From: Protopterus annectens
Lineage: Eukaryota > Chordata > Ceratodontiformes > Protopteridae
Length of the DNA: 64,000 bases
Reading direction: 5' to 3'
NCBI RefSeq assembly: GCF_019279795.1
Contig: NC_056743.1
Coordinates: forward strand, 870,471,364-870,535,363
How positions within the stretch are numbered: position 1 is the stretch's first letter; every line of letters begins with the position of its first letter. Positions 1-13,168 of the stretch are shown piece after piece. The notes under the pieces were generated by a model. That model worked only from the letters and a program-made list of their open reading frames with translations, was not told where the DNA came from and made no database searches. A program made the position numbers and the translations under genes.

Positions 1-2694
1 TTCTGTCTCTTCAATGGAGATGGATATAGTTGAGGGTGAATACATGATGCACAGTGTGTGCTGTAGCTATATTGGGTTCAGCTATGTAGGAAACTAGGTG
101 CTTAAATATTCTGTGAAACCGATGAAGAGACTGTTTAAGGGAGTATTAGTGAGCTTTCTGAAGGTTAGTGGGTCTTTAGTAGAGACCATCACAGCTTCAT
201 AGAAGGTAGTACCAGTAAGCCTTAATTAATGATTTGAGGAAGGTCTTGCAAAAGTGTGTTGGTGCAACTAGTGGATATGGTCTGTTTTTATATTAGTAAA
301 GCTTTTAACTCTGCATAGCTGTTAAGAACCCAATCAGAAATCTAGACTGAAAAAAAAGACTGACTAGGGAGCTTTCAACTGAAAGCTGAGGATAACTTGG
401 AAATATGCTTAATAACAGGAAATGAAAAGTATCACTAGCTTGATAAATAACCACACTGCTCTGCAATTTATCCTTATTAGGATTGGGATTATGTTTTTTT
501 TTTCTAATCTTATACTAGCTAGCAGATAGTATTATATTTTCCTCAAACATCAAACTAGTGGAGGTCATGAAGGACAGCTTATGTATTAGCTGTCAGATAC
601 AGTGATCCTTAAAGGTAGTAACTGTGCTTCAGTGATAAAAAATTCTAGGTTAAGTAACTCAGTAGGAAGAAACACTTGAGATCCTCTGTCACTTGAGGGA
701 AGGGAGTTAGACCCAATAAAAGAAGAAAGGGGTTGACGGGATTCTGTACTCTGAAAATGATGCATTCCATCATTTGTGCTACAGTTGTTATTACTGTAAA
801 CAAAAGGCTTAATGCATGTGACTGCAGATGATTCAACTAAGTCGTTACAAGGTGTTTCTGCTATTATGCAGGGTTGTAATAAGACCTCTGTGAGAGAAAT
901 ATGTAGTTGAGGAAGTTAGTCTAATTTTGGAGATTGATAAAGGTGATACAGGGATTGAAATGACTGATGTGCTGCAGTATACCGAATACCCTGACCTTGC
1001 ATTGTCTGAAGTAAAACAGTCGGGGACAGATAAAATATGAATCAATTACATACTGAATACCAAGGGGGAAATGTATTATCTGAGGAAGGAGGGTACCTGG
1101 AGGACCTCTACTAAGTATCTGAGGGCAGCATATTAATGGCGGAAACAAGGACTGCTGCATAAAGGAGTGGTGGGACCACATGTTAATAAATTATTAAGAA
1201 AGGCTGGAGCAAGTAGGCATAGTGTTACAATAAATGTTTGCCAGTTGCTTTGGAGTTAGCTACATTTAGATGAATGTTTGTCTTTTAACATAATTTTCAC
1301 TTAGCTTCACCATGTTTTATCTGCTGATTGCTGTTGAGGATCTCCTATTAAAGTTCCAGTTTGTCTTTCACGCTGTTTGGTCCATAACAATTATTAAGCC
1401 TGTCATTGGTCTGCTGTATGCATACATGTACCTTCATTTTGTATGGTCAAAGTGCATTTTGGCTATGATGGATAGTCATGTTCTATGAATATTTTGTTTA
1501 CCTTGACCATTTTTACCCCTTTTTTCGGGGATTTTCTTATGATTATTCATTGGCTAGAATACAGACAGGTAGTTGAAATGGGGTTTGATACCGTATATCC
1601 ATTTCTGCTTCCTTGATATTCTGTAATATGAGCCCAGTCCAGTAAATGGGCTTGAAAGTACAAAAATATTTTCTGGGAGAAGGGTAAATACTCACACCCC
1701 CAGTGCAGCAGACTTTGCTCCTTGTACCATCTAGCTTAATTTAACCAACTTTCAGGCCAGTCAGTTTCATACTAGGTTAAAACGGTGAAAGTTTGACTCA
1801 GGTTTACTGGATTGATGTTGCATTATTGGGTATGGATGAAATGGGACCTAGTGAGCCAAATAAATTTTGTTGAGCAAGCATCAAGTTATGACCCCTATTA
1901 AGCGGAGAGAGTGGCTGTGTCATATTAGCAATCTATACAGGTACAGGAAGTCTCTGTCAGTAAATTTGTTGACCTGTGTTGAAACAATTAAGTTCTGCAA
2001 AATCATTTAATTTCCCTTCAGGGCAAAAAGCTGCTGGCACACAAGATAATCTTTAATTTCAGATAAAAATAATTAGTTCTAAAGTAAAAGATATACAGGA
2101 ACAGAATGAGCCTACAGTGGATTTTCATATGGGAGAATTATAATCTTGCACACAGGTTTCTATTTTAGATGCTGACAGGGCAATGCAGTTTTGTCCTGAT
2201 ACCAGAGTAGCTTCCCTACTTCCCTCAGCCTTCAATCAGTGCCAGTACCATAACGATGGTGGGACAAAGGGGCTGACTGGCCCAGTCACAAGTTGTTAGG
2301 GGGCACAGTTGGCACCTTAGAAGAGTTGTCAGTTGTCCCCTACAACTCTGGAGTTATCACTCATTAGTATGTTGCAAATGCATTACCTAGTAGTCATTTA
2401 AGCAGCCACAGTGATATGGTTGCATGTGTTTTTTAGGATCCGTATCAGTGAACAAGCTAAGTACAATTTATGAAAGGTGTGGAGGACTTTAAGTGCAAAG
2501 TACTTTTTTTCCTTTGGTCTTAAACTCTGATGGAGGGAGGTGGCATCAACTGACATAGCTATATCTCTGAAAATGTGACAGAAAATACTGTTGTTAGCAT
2601 AGAGGAAAACATGGAAAAGGCACTGTCACTAAGTCATTAGAATGAGCCACATCCATAACCTAGTATCCCACTAAAACTTTGTGGGAACTTCCTT
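1..2694. other. AT-rich intergenic DNA without recognisable genes
   Basis: I see no coding region, RNA gene or clear repeat here. Open frames are short, carry no domain I recognise, and stop in all frames nearby. A decayed unrecognised repeat is possible around 650-1250. Confidence 0.6.
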
Positions 2695-2912
2695 TTGTTG
2701 TTGTGTCTTTTGGCTTTTCCCGGTTAGGGGTCGCCGCTGCGGAACTCCAGTCCACTAATGATTAGCAGTAGATGTTTACTAGCAGAGTTGCCAGCCCTGA
2801 TGCACAACCTTCAACAAAGGTACGCCTATTCACACATGTCTCCATGCAGAAGATGCTCTAGCTGAGAGTCGAAACGGACAGCGTCTTACTGTGAGGCGAC
2901 AACGCTACCGCT
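2695..2912 (-). repeat. tRNA-derived SINE, degenerate
   Basis: Read on the minus strand, the unit begins near 2912 with a tRNA-like head. There is an A-box-like stretch (GGTAGCGTTGTCGCC) followed by a B-box-like GTTTCGACTCTC. This is the pattern of the pol III promoter in tRNA-derived SINEs of fish and amphibians. The body continues with a segment like TGCATGGAGACATGTGTG, and the tail contains GGCGACCCCTAACCGGG followed by AAAAGCC and an A/C-rich end at about 2695. It has no coding capacity and would rely on LINE machinery for retrotransposition. Family assignment rests on remembered similarity to head and tail sequences common in fish SINEs. The element is old, with several changes in the B box. 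Confidence 0.65.
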
Positions 2913-5227
2913 AATTATGTTAAATAGGATCACTGAGAGGTTTGACTGCTCTTTTGAAGCTGTACTGCAGTGAAGGGTCTACTAAGTTAGAGTGGCTTAT
3001 TCATTTGAAACTGAGTCATTCTCTATAGGCAGGATAAAAGAAAAAGGTAAACCTTAAAACAAGAGGGAACAAAAGATTAGTAAAGTGCAATATACTGTCT
3101 CAAAAACATGGATTACAATTCTGCAGTGTTTAAGTATATAGGATTGAAACCAGAGTCAAAGCTAGTTAATCTGGTACTGTATGCAGTTCCCTGAACTGGC
3201 GTCTCCACAACTTAAAAAGGTCCTCTCAAGGTTGAAGATCAAATAAATATATATTTTTTGGAATTATAACAAGCTGCTTCTTACTTGTAAAAAGCTTTAT
3301 TGCTTGCTACAGTTAAATTATCTTGTGCATAATGCTTTATCTGAGACTGCAAACACAGTATTGGCATTGATTTCTGAAGCCAGGAAGTTATCACAGCTTC
3401 CAAAATCAATGCTGGTGCTGAACTCTTGCAGCTAGTGCACCTGCTGGTCATGCCCCTTGACAGCTCCTGCCTTGGGCAGCTGCCCCTTCACCTGACAGTG
3501 ATGTGCAAGGTTGTATATGCCACCCAATAGCACATCTGAAAAGTTTACTGTGCTGCACAGGGTAGGGATGGAAGGAAAGAGGGGTTGCAAAGATCCTTGA
3601 TAATTTGCAAGTGTTGTAAGTGTGCTGTATCCCTATGGAAGTTAAGCCTTTATGGTGCTTTCTTCTTAATGAATGTGCCAATGTGTTTTGTTACAATTTA
3701 GGAGACCTTGAGGAAGAGAAGTAAGTTAAATGTTCAGAGCAGACTTTGCAGTGATCTTCCTTTCGCACCTATCCAATGTGAATGCTTTAGTTAATCCTTA
3801 TTATCACTACTATGTGTGGCTTGTTAGACAACTCAGGGTAATATTCAGCAAATATTTCAAGTCAGCAGCTCTTTATCTGTAGCAGTTTCTTGTTAAGCAA
3901 GCTCTCCAGCTTCAAAAAGAAAGCAACTTGGCTGAGAGCATCATCTTGCTGTATTCTTTCTTTCTTTCTGGCTTTTTGAATGATTTCACTTACCACCATA
4001 TTTCTTGTTGTGTCTGTACATACTGTTAAATTCTATCATTGTTCCTTTATTATTGAAGAGTCATCTTGACATATTTCTAGACTTTTAACACTTTTTGACT
4101 CTCGTTTAGGCTGACATTGCAGTGGTATGAACAGTCTCAGCAAATGGACAGACACGTCTGACATCAATGCCTTGTTAGCTGCAGACAGATCTGGATATAT
4201 CCCCAGAGTGAAACCTCTGGTTTATACTGTCTCAAGGTATCTGACAAGCGTAATGTTTAATGCTCAGTTTTCTTGTATAGTAGCTGACCTGGAAGTCATC
4301 TTAAATGATTTTCAAATGTGTAAGGCTAGGCATAATAACATTTGACTTTGTCTAGCGCGTAATGGTGTAAGCATGTGTTTTGAATATTTGATGCCTAGGG
4401 GGTATTCTTTTTGATGAGCAAAGGTTACCTACGCTCGTAATTTATTTTTTATTGATTCTGAATGGAAGGTAAGGACTCTTATTGTTACTGTCATATTTTC
4501 TTAAGTATTGGATTTAGACTTGTAAAAAATAGCTTGGTGGTGGTCTGAAAAGATCTGTAACTTGGAAGCCCACTGCCATAACCGTTGTGCTGTAGTGATC
4601 CTTTTGTTCGGATGGAGAAGGCATGGTCTTTTAATCTTATTTGTTAATACTGACTTTTCATTGTTTCTGCATGTGTAGATGGGGGTGGGGTGTGTTCAGC
4701 TGCTGAACAGTGCACAGGTCTTAGTACTACGCAATTTACTGAGAGTCAGACACTGTTTGGAGCAGTTGAAAAGCCCTGTTATAAACTCAGGACAGTTTTT
4801 ATTGTATAGGATAGAAGTTACTTGTCTGTTTCCCTGCATTTTTTCAGCAGCTTGAATTTGTTGGAAGGATGTAAGATGTTTCATAGTGTACTTTATTCTC
4901 TGTTTCATTTCCTAGCTGTAGTGCCTTCTGTGCAGTCTGCATTTCCTCCTTGTGTCCACATTCACTGGTCTGGCCTTCCATTCAAGATTGTTTTCTGCCT
5001 TGCAGCTGTTGCTTGCTGGCATTGAAGTGTGTGAATGTGTTTCAACTAGGTATACAACTCTTAACTGTGTTGTCTACATCTGTGGTGTAGTTTGAGTTTG
5101 TAGCCAAACAGAAATTTAATGTTTTACTGCAGGAATTTTGCTAGAAGTTTTTACATAACAGTAAATTCAGAACTGCTGATTTAAGATGTTCACCTTCAAA
5201 TTTTACTACAGCAGCCCTGTCAGTGTC
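2913..5227. other. Intergenic DNA, nothing recognised
   Basis: AT-rich sequence with no supported gene or repeat. The longest open stretches (for example 4127-4345) encode no recognisable domain and look like chance frames. Confidence 0.55.
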
Positions 5228-5245
5228 ACTGAACATCTTCATTCT
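5228..5245. repeat. Left target-site duplication of the L1 insertion
   Basis: The 18-base sequence ACTGAACATCTTCATTCT is repeated, with one mismatch, at 5708-5725. The pair brackets the L1 fragment exactly, and the poly-T (poly-A on the minus strand) starts right after it. Confidence 0.85.
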
Positions 5246-5707
5246 TTTTTTTTAAACAAGAAAGATCTTTATTGAATTATCAGTTATAACATAGGCAATT
5301 ATACATTTATGTAAATGAAAACAAACCATATTGACCTATTTTTAGTTGCAAACATTATACATCACTTATAATCTATCCAGTCATTGTCAGTCAAACATTA
5401 CATAGCTCATTCAAATCCAGCCTTCTTTTAAACTTCATTTCTCCTCCATGACATTATTCTGCTTGTACTGATCCTACAATTTCCACTTTTCTATGTATTT
5501 GCTCCTACCCTTTTCTAAAGACCCCCATTTATAGTTGCTTTATCACTGTTACCATGTTCACTACTTCTAGTACAGCTGGTTTAGACTTTGATTTCAATTT
5601 TCTAGTAATTGCTTTTTTGGCAGCCACCATAATTAGACTCAACAATGCCTTACTATGTCTAGGCAATTCCAATCCTGTATCATAGCTCAAAAAAATAATT
5701 TCCCAAC
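5246..5707 (-). mobile_element. 5'-truncated L1-type LINE (ORF2 C-terminus, 3'UTR, poly-A)
   Basis: On the minus strand the insert starts at 5707 inside the last part of an L1-like ORF2. The peptide contains AAKKAITRK, then a spacer and KYIEKWKL, matching the layout of the L1 ORF2 C-terminus (a stretch with 'KxxITRxW' then 'Y...W'). The ORF ends near 5478, followed by a short 3'UTR, an AATAAAGATC polyadenylation-like signal near 5263-5272, and a poly-A tail (T-run at 5244-5253 on the plus strand). The 17/18-matching direct repeat on both sides identifies a target-primed reverse transcription event with severe 5' truncation. The open frame runs past the insertion into flanking DNA by chance up to 5747. 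Confidence 0.8.
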
Positions 5708-5725
5708 TGAACACCTTCATTCTAA
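5708..5725. repeat. Right target-site duplication of the L1 insertion
   Basis: ACTGAACACCTTCATTCT, one base different from the left copy at 5228-5245. Confidence 0.85.
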
Positions 5726-8700
5726 GTTCTGCTTGATGCCATATCATGCTGCCGGACTGTTGCTTACATCATTCAGAATATATGCATAGTGTTGGATAAT
5801 GACATGTCAATTATTCCATCCCATTTTTAAAAACGCCATCAATAAGTTACTCATGTCAGAAAGAGCCACAACAGGCTACCTCATATACATAACAGCATTA
5901 TTTTTTATAACTCCAAAAAAGATGAGGACAAAAATGGTGCCATTATATTATAAAAAAGACACTTCTGATTTTGAGCTTGAAGTTCCAGCTCAGGTTAATA
6001 GCATTCATAAATATGGTCTAAAATAACCATCTTCTGTAACTGACTGCATTTACCCTTGGCAGCATTCAGTTACAGTAGACAGGTATCGCACTATTTTATT
6101 AACTACACTTTTCAGTCTTAATATGTCCCAATTTGCATCTTATTGACCATCAGAATTGGATTTTATGTTGTAGAACATTTTCAAGTAATCCAGATTCAGT
6201 TTTACTTGAACATATGGAGCTTGTTGGTTACTTTAACCAAATTCATGAAACCACTGAAAGCAGTTTATCTTAGAGCTGCATACTTAAAGTATCTCTGGTT
6301 GAACTTTTACTGTACTCCTGAGACTGCTTAGCCGAAAGCAATTGTGTATTTAGAACAGCAGTACTCCTAAAATTGCTGTGATTAATAAAAACTGAAAGGG
6401 TGGCTTAGAGTTAGTTCTAAGCCCCACTTTATGTAGATGATTTGTTGAAAGCTTTTAGAAAAGTGCAAAGCTTGGTTAGTTATTACTGGTTAATTACAAA
6501 CCCGTTTAACTACATTTATTCCAAGGTGGGTGTATATGTGAAGAAAAATGCATCAATAGTCTTACTTCGAAATCAATCAGTTTTTGAAGAATGAGTAGTC
6601 AGCAGGCCATCAAAAAAATTTTTTTTATGCTTGTTACAACAAATCCTTTGTCAGATAAACAAATGTGTTCACTTACAGTGATCACATTCAAAAAATGATG
6701 TGTAACAGCATTAAGTAGTACAGGTAGTTGGGTTGGGAGGGTTTATAATTTAAGCAAATAACATTTGCTGTCAGCAATTTAAAGGGACCAAACTGAACAG
6801 TTGGATTAGATAGTGACCTTTCAGTGTAGAAATTCATTGTAGCTTCTTTATTGCAGAGATCAGATTTCAGTTTATCAGCAATGGATGTTCGTGCTAAAAA
6901 ACTGTGCTAACATGCTGGCAAGGAAATCATTTGTTTTAACAGGAGCTGCCAAACTTGTATAGGTGAATGTACATAAATTACTTAGGGAACAGTAAATATA
7001 GTGTATGATATTGTGGTTTGTATAAACTTTAATAAGCATGTTTTTTGCATTTATAAATAGAAGTGACATTTGGTGCTCAGAGAGTATGATGTTTTGAATT
7101 AATTATTTATAAGAAAAAGCCAAACTGTGTAGCTTGTCCCAAGAGTATGTATGATAATTTATGAGTGCCATTGCATTCAATTTGGAGGAATACTATGTTC
7201 GTGCTACAGTAACTGGCTGAAGAAGCCTTCTGACAAAAAGACTTCAAGACGAGTGGCGCCATAAAGGATTGCATTGCAGAGTCATGAATTTGTCTTCACT
7301 AAAACATTTTGGAGGCAATCTTACTCAGAGAGGCAGTGGCTGTTCTGCATATGAAAGCCTTAAAAACAACAGCATCCTTCAACATTAAGGAATGGTGACT
7401 GGTTTTAAAAGATTTGCTCAGAATTTTGAACAAGAAACATTTTCAGTTTAATTCACTGGCTAAGCAGGTAGTTACCTTTTGAATACAGCTGTTTACATAA
7501 GATAGAGATGTTTCTGACGTTGGACTTGATTCAGTGGACCATACGTTTAACACTGTGGAATTTCAAAAATGATAGCTGCACAAATGACTAGTTTGAATGC
7601 TGAACAAAATGGAATGTTTTCATTGTTCTTTTTTTTTCTTGATGTGCACTTTATCTCTTTTATGGTGACGAGTTATTATTGGCAGCCAAAATGACAGAAG
7701 GATAGTTGAAAATGTTTAAGAACTTATTTTTGTTTTACAGTGACAATGTACTGCTGCTTGGCATCTAACCCACTATCTCCAAAGTGCAATTTCAAACTGC
7801 AGTCAGGTAGTGTGCTACAAAAATCGTATTAAAAGCTATTGCTATTGTAATGGAATAGCAAAATGCTGTACATGTGGCCTGTAGTATGCTTGCATCACTT
7901 GGCTAAGCAGCTTTCATTTTCTGCTGCTGTGGCTCTAGGGATGCAGTCATGTGCACATTAGAGCTTTTAGACTGGTTTCCTCTTTTGGTGACGGTTGCTT
8001 CCCACTGCTGTATATGACAAAGGCTGCAATTTGAGACTTTTTGGAGCTTCAGCAAGTAAGTAGTGAGGTTATTTCAGTCCTGAAAGGTGAATGTTACACT
8101 TTATTAAACTTTATTCTGTGGTGTAGAATTAGAGCCCAGGCATATAAAAAAATTTTTTACTAGATTAAAAGTTTGAGTTCTACATGAATGTTTTGTTAGA
8201 TGATGTTGGCAATATTTAAAGTGCTGCTAGATTTTAACTTAGAAGCTTTCTTCTTAAAATGGTAAGCAAAATGAATAGTTACATTGGCTGTAAGAGGATG
8301 AAGGGCCATATGTTATCTTTTTGTTAAAAACACTGTTTTCACTACTCGTGCACACTTCAAGTTGCTTTTTATGTGTTTACTAAAGAGCCTAAGTGTTTTG
8401 TTATTCTTTATTAGGTTACTAGAAGGAACAAATTGCCATTTTCTTTGTTGTATGCTTATTTTTTGTGGACTGATTACCACAGGTTGTCTGTATTAAATAA
8501 ATCCAATGTTGAGTTTTGTGTTTTTTCTTATCTTTCATTAAATTAAAAATGATTTATTTATACTGAAGTTTTAGTGAAAAATGAATAAAAATAAAAACAT
8601 CATATGATTGAAATGTGTGCATTTTTGTAAGAATGAATCGATAAAATGAGTGTACGTTTTGTATAGAATAGTTTATTTTGTATGTAATTGGTGTCTTCTC

Positions 8701-10164
8701 ATCTGCATTTTCCTGTATGCAGTTGTAGAGCATAACATTGGATTTATCCGTCCTATATCTGTTTCCTTGTCCAGAAATTTTCCAAATACTGGCTTTCCCC
8801 AGGAGGACCCTGTGCAGTTTTTTTTATTTATTTATTTTTTACCTGGTGAAGTACAGACTTCAATGGCTTGGATTCACCAGCATATAATTCCTTTTGACCT
8901 CCTTTCAGTTCTTCTCTCAGCTTCTGAGTATTGTTGACCCATGTGTAGTGTTGGAAGAAATTGTGTTGTGTTGTGTATAAATCACTTTTTACTCTTTTTC
9001 CTACTTTCTTCCCTAAAAGTTAACTTGTTTTCATCATTTAACTAATTTTTTCTGTGCTGTGGTAATACAGAGAGAGGACCAGGTGAGGGCTTCCAAGTCT
9101 TGGAGTAAATGTGTTTGTAGACAACTGACAACCAAAGACTAAGGCACAAATTATAATGTGAAAGAGTTTTATAGTGCTAGCTTTGAGAAGGCTGCTATGT
9201 TACAAAGGCTTACGGCTCTGAACTTATATGTGAAAAACACCAATAGTCCGTAGAGAAGGTAAGTTTTTCAAAGTATCTTGAAGAAGCAAATGTAAATGAA
9301 GAAAATCCTACAAAACAGGGTTGAATCATTGAAAGAGATAAAGGAATCACAGAATTTGAATGCAAGCAGTCATCTCCAAATCTGTTGAGGCGAGTACAGC
9401 ATTTTTAGTAACTCACAAACACAGGTATATGCAGTGTTCCATTTATGCCATCAGCACCTACTCCGACACTGATGCCACTTTAATATTCAACATTAGTTAA
9501 TGACACAGATTCAGTGTACTCTAAGTAAAATGCCAAATACAAAGGAGAAATCAAGAACAACTTCTAATAAAGACAGCTCTGATAATATGTTTGCCCACAC
9601 TTAAATTTTTGTATGATTTTGTGGATGTGATGTCCAGGCAGTAGTGTTGGAATGGCTATTAGAAGACATGCTTAGGAGAGGTTAGAGACTGCCATAGGGT
9701 GCTACACCAAAGATTGTGGATGTTTGTGTGAGGGGGTAACCTTTTAGTTGTCAAAAAGACCACTAATCTGAGTTAAACTCAAGATGAGTGAGGGTAAAGT
9801 ATAAACTGCGTACAATGATCTTTTTACTTTAGAAGTACAGCTCTTTCATGGGAATTATTCACCTTCTAATAGGCTTCTTCACAGAAAACCAAAACCTGTC
9901 CTGCTACATTGTCTCACAAAGAGTAATTCTGGAGACCAAAGATGATCTTGTCATCAACATTCAGAAAGAAAATATAACTAAACATAACTTAGGTTTTTTT
10001 TAGGAATGCCTTATTTAATTATATCACATTGTAGTCATTAGAAACTAATTTGCAGTTTTATGAGGTATTTGATTCACCTGTACCAATGTCTTTTAAAAGA
10101 TTTTTTATTTTTTTGGCAGGCATCACCATAACAGTAAGTCATGACATTTGGGTTGTATCTGTAC
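5726..10164. other. AT-rich intergenic DNA, nothing recognised
   Basis: No gene, RNA or repeat could be supported. A T-rich ATTTATTT stretch at 8820-8842 resembles the start of the repeats at 61252 and 63390, but the similarity is too short to call. Confidence 0.5.
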
Positions 10165-10170
10165 ATCTAA

Positions 10171-10345
10171 AGTTGTTAATCTTCTTCCTTTTCATCACTA
10201 ATGGGTTTGGTTCCGAGCCCTCAGAACCGAGTCGGCCTTATACCAAGCTTGCATGCACCAAAAACTCTCGAGCTAAGCTGCTACCCACAATACCCTTCAC
10301 TCAATTACCTCAGATCTCGTTTGCTGCACAGCCATATAGCAGCAT
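10171..10345 (+). repeat. Left inverted terminal repeat, DIRS copy 1
   Basis: The segment containing GGTTCCGAGCCCTC, CGGCCTTATACCAAGCTTGC and CTCAGATCTCGTTTGC is found in reverse complement at 16055-16232 with few differences. Inverted rather than direct termini separate DIRS from Ngaro-type elements with split direct repeats. Confidence 0.9.
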
Positions 10346-10553
10346 TTCACCGAGCTCTCCAGCTAAGTGATATATATTTTTTCAAGTTTTAGAAGTATTT
10401 GTGACTTTTTTCTTTTCAGTTGCTATTTTTCTCTAATAACTTACTCAGCTCTACCCAGGTATTTCTTACAGTACCATAGTTGGTATTGACCTCTTACCCT
10501 TCTGATATTCCTAATACCATTGTTGGTATTTCCCTCTCTATCCTTCTTCTCTC

Positions 10554-10556
<3 letters not shown>

Positions 10557-10622
<66 letters not shown>
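10557..10622. repeat. (TG)n microsatellite
   Basis: About 33 TG units run uninterrupted from 10557 to 10622, immediately before the gag start codon of DIRS copy 1. It lies in the leader between the left terminal repeat and gag. The equivalent place in the other DIRS copies has no such run, so it expanded after insertion or in this sublineage. Confidence 0.95.
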
Positions 10623-10624
<2 letters not shown>

Positions 10625-10635
10625 CTTTTCCTGTT

Positions 10636-13168
10636 ATGTCAGAAAAGAAAGGGACTTCAGGGTTTAAACACTGCTCTTCTTGCAGTGGTAAACTTCCGAA
10701 TAGTGATTTACATGAAGAGTGTGTGTGTTGTCTGGGAGTTCTGCATTTATCGGCGAAACCTCCATGTGATATTTGTGCCAGCTTCAATCAGCGAAAGCTG
10801 AATGAAAGACGTAACAAATTGATCCTAAAGGGCCTGTTTCCTTCACCTTTGTCAGAGGCAATTTCTACATTGGAGGTCTCAACCCCTCCTTCTGTGGACA
10901 AGAAACATCCTCACTCAGACCCCTCTTCACCAGAAGGTGATAGGGGCAAAAGCCATAAACACAAGGCTCACAAGACTTCCACTGAACACCATATCGCCTT
11001 CTCGATTCCGACCACCTCTGCTCTGAGTTTTTGCTCCAGTGCTTCACACCGAGGTCGCCTCGTTGGCGCTTGCCCCGGCTCCGATGACTTTGGCACCTAC
11101 TACAACCTCGGCTGTGACCACTTTGCCTGTCTCTACCTTGGCACCGACATCTCCCATCTCCGCTCCGTTGGTTCTGACAACAGCTTCATAACTGATACTG
11201 ACCTCCTCTCCAGCTGTGGCCTCGGCTCCGATTATTCTCCTGCTGCCTGTTTCCAAACTGGAATCGTCGGTGCCATTCTTCAGTACTCCATGGACCCAGT
11301 ACTCCTCATCTGTGGATCCCTTTGCCGGACAAACTTTCAGCCCCTTCTTGGACCAGCCTGATTCCCCCTCAGGGGCATCGGTAAGGTCAACCAGGAGCCT
11401 TTCAGAATTGGATGTGGTGCTCCTCTTTTTTCAGCTGCTGACTGCCAGGGGAATTACAAATTTTCCTAGGACCCATCCTGCTCTGGGCTTTGGGTCTTTT
11501 GCCCCGGCGACCCCTACATACTCTCCTCCCTTGGTTTCCCTCGGTTCCTAGGCTCATATTTCCGACATCTGCAAGAGGACCACTTACCTCGGCACCTACT
11601 ACGACCGTGTCTGAGGCTCCGAGGTCCCTTTGGGTGTCGGTTCTGTCAGAACCCACCCTCCCTCAATCTCATGCTTGGGGGTGGAACCCTAAGTTCCGGC
11701 CACGGTTCCGGTTGTGTTGCTGGTTCCATCTTTGGGTCCGAGGGTGACTCCCACCCCGGGTTTGCTTGAGGCTCCATCCCCGGGAGCGGACCGCGTGAAG
11801 CGGGATGTGACTCCGGTTTCGAAATTGCCTTCTTTGGTTCCGGGCTCCCATTCCTCTTCAGGCAGGCCTGCTTTTCGGGTGATGGAGAGGGTGTTTGCAT
11901 CAAGCATTCCCCCTACAATGGACATCCCACCGGGTTCCTCTGAGCTGCAGCTGTCAAAGGCCACCCCCCAGAACTCTGAGAGAGCAAGGCCCAGGAAACC
12001 TCTGTTCAGGGTATTTCCCTTTCTGAGTCTTCTTCGGATGCTCCCACCGAAGAACCCCCTCAGAAACAGGCATGTAAGAGGAAATACATGGACTCCCCAG
12101 AGGAATCCCTCACGGAAGATACAGACTATGATGATGGGGAAGGATCCACACGGTTACCCCCTGACGATGTCTCATTTGGAGACATCCTATAAATCTTGAG
12201 GCAGAGGGGTGACTGGAAGCCCTCCAGTCCTTCCTCTGAGGAATCTGTATTCCTGCAGGCCTTCCGCTCTAGTCCCTTTACTTCTTGGGTGACCCTCCCC
12301 CCTCGCTGATGAGTTAGTCAAGCTCATCGTTCAGCGGGCATGGAAGAATCCTGACACCATTGAGGCCATCCCCAGGAGATCAGATAAAATACTCACCCCT
12401 CCAGAAGATCAACCCCATTGGTCTAAAGGTTTGCCAATAGACGCTATGGTGGTGGTGGCAGCCACGAAGAAGGACCTTGTGGAGGAAAGTCCTGCTGTCC
12501 ACCTGCCCAACAGAGAGTCCCGGGCAGTGGACAGGTTAGGGAAGCGAGTCTTTGCATCAGCGACCTTTGCTGTCAGGTCTCTCAACTTTTTGGCACATTT
12601 TACGAGGCTCCAGAGAGATCTCATCACCGAGCTCTCTGGAACCCTCGCGGGTCAAGTTTTGGTTGGGGCACGTGATAAAGTTGCTTCCCAACTTGCCACC
12701 CTAGAATCAGTCTCCAATTCGTCCATGAGGTTGCCGTCCCACGCAACCGAAGGAGCGGCTAGAGCTGCGGGGTGCAGGCGTAGTTCTGAGGCGCCATACC
12801 TGGATGTGCATTTGTGACCTCGCGGACTCCAAGTCTTCCTTTTTAAAATGCCCCTATCGAACCATCAGCTGTTTTCAGTGCTAGGTCAAGGATAAATTAG
12901 CCAGGTGCGAGCAGGAGGGGAAAACCTTGTCTGCCTTTGGTGTACATTTTTCCAAATCTCAGCGCTCCTTCTCCAGGGACCAGAGGAGTGGAAAGATGTG
13001 GCCCAAAAAAAATCTCAAGGGCCTTTCCGTGATGCACGTGGTGAGGACTCCCCCAGAGGCAGAGTGGGTTCCAATAATGGAAGATGCCCCTTTCGGAGCA
13101 GACGGGGTCCCCAAAATCAGGATTCCAGAGATTCTTTCTCGGGAAGACCGTACCAGCACTCCTGAAGC
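10636..13168 (+). pseudogene. DIRS gag (ORF1), frameshifted, copy 1
   Basis: The likely start is the ATG at 10636, because the aligned ATG opens the same peptide in copies 2 and 3 (MSxK...C-x2-C). The N-terminus carries a cysteine/histidine cluster of the type C-x2-C, H-x2-C-x2-C, H, C-x2-C, probably zinc-binding. A Ser/Pro-rich linker follows. The conserved middle is spread over several frames, with 12431-12817 holding the block that includes DAMVVVAATKKDLVEES and RLGKRVFASATF. The C-terminus (frame 12905-13165) contains an Arg/Gly stretch and ends PYQHS-stop. In DIRS elements ORF1 is the structural protein that binds the RNA. At least three frameshifts make this copy non-functional. Confidence 0.8.

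Noticed and set aside
645..1181. Three overlapping minus-strand open frames
   Set aside because: No domain or compositional sign of coding in either strand; lengths are usual for AT-rich DNA by chance.
2695..2912. tRNA gene
   Set aside because: Only A- and B-box-like sequences can be read; no cloverleaf fits, and the body and tail are those of a SINE.
7200..7260. Hammerhead-like CTGAAGAAG near 7219
   Set aside because: No GAAA follows at the right distance, and no PLE sequence is near; chance match.
10480..10801. Open frames made of alternating Cys-Val (plus) and Thr-His (minus)
   Set aside because: They are translations of the (TG)n microsatellite. The real coding start is the gag ATG at 10636.
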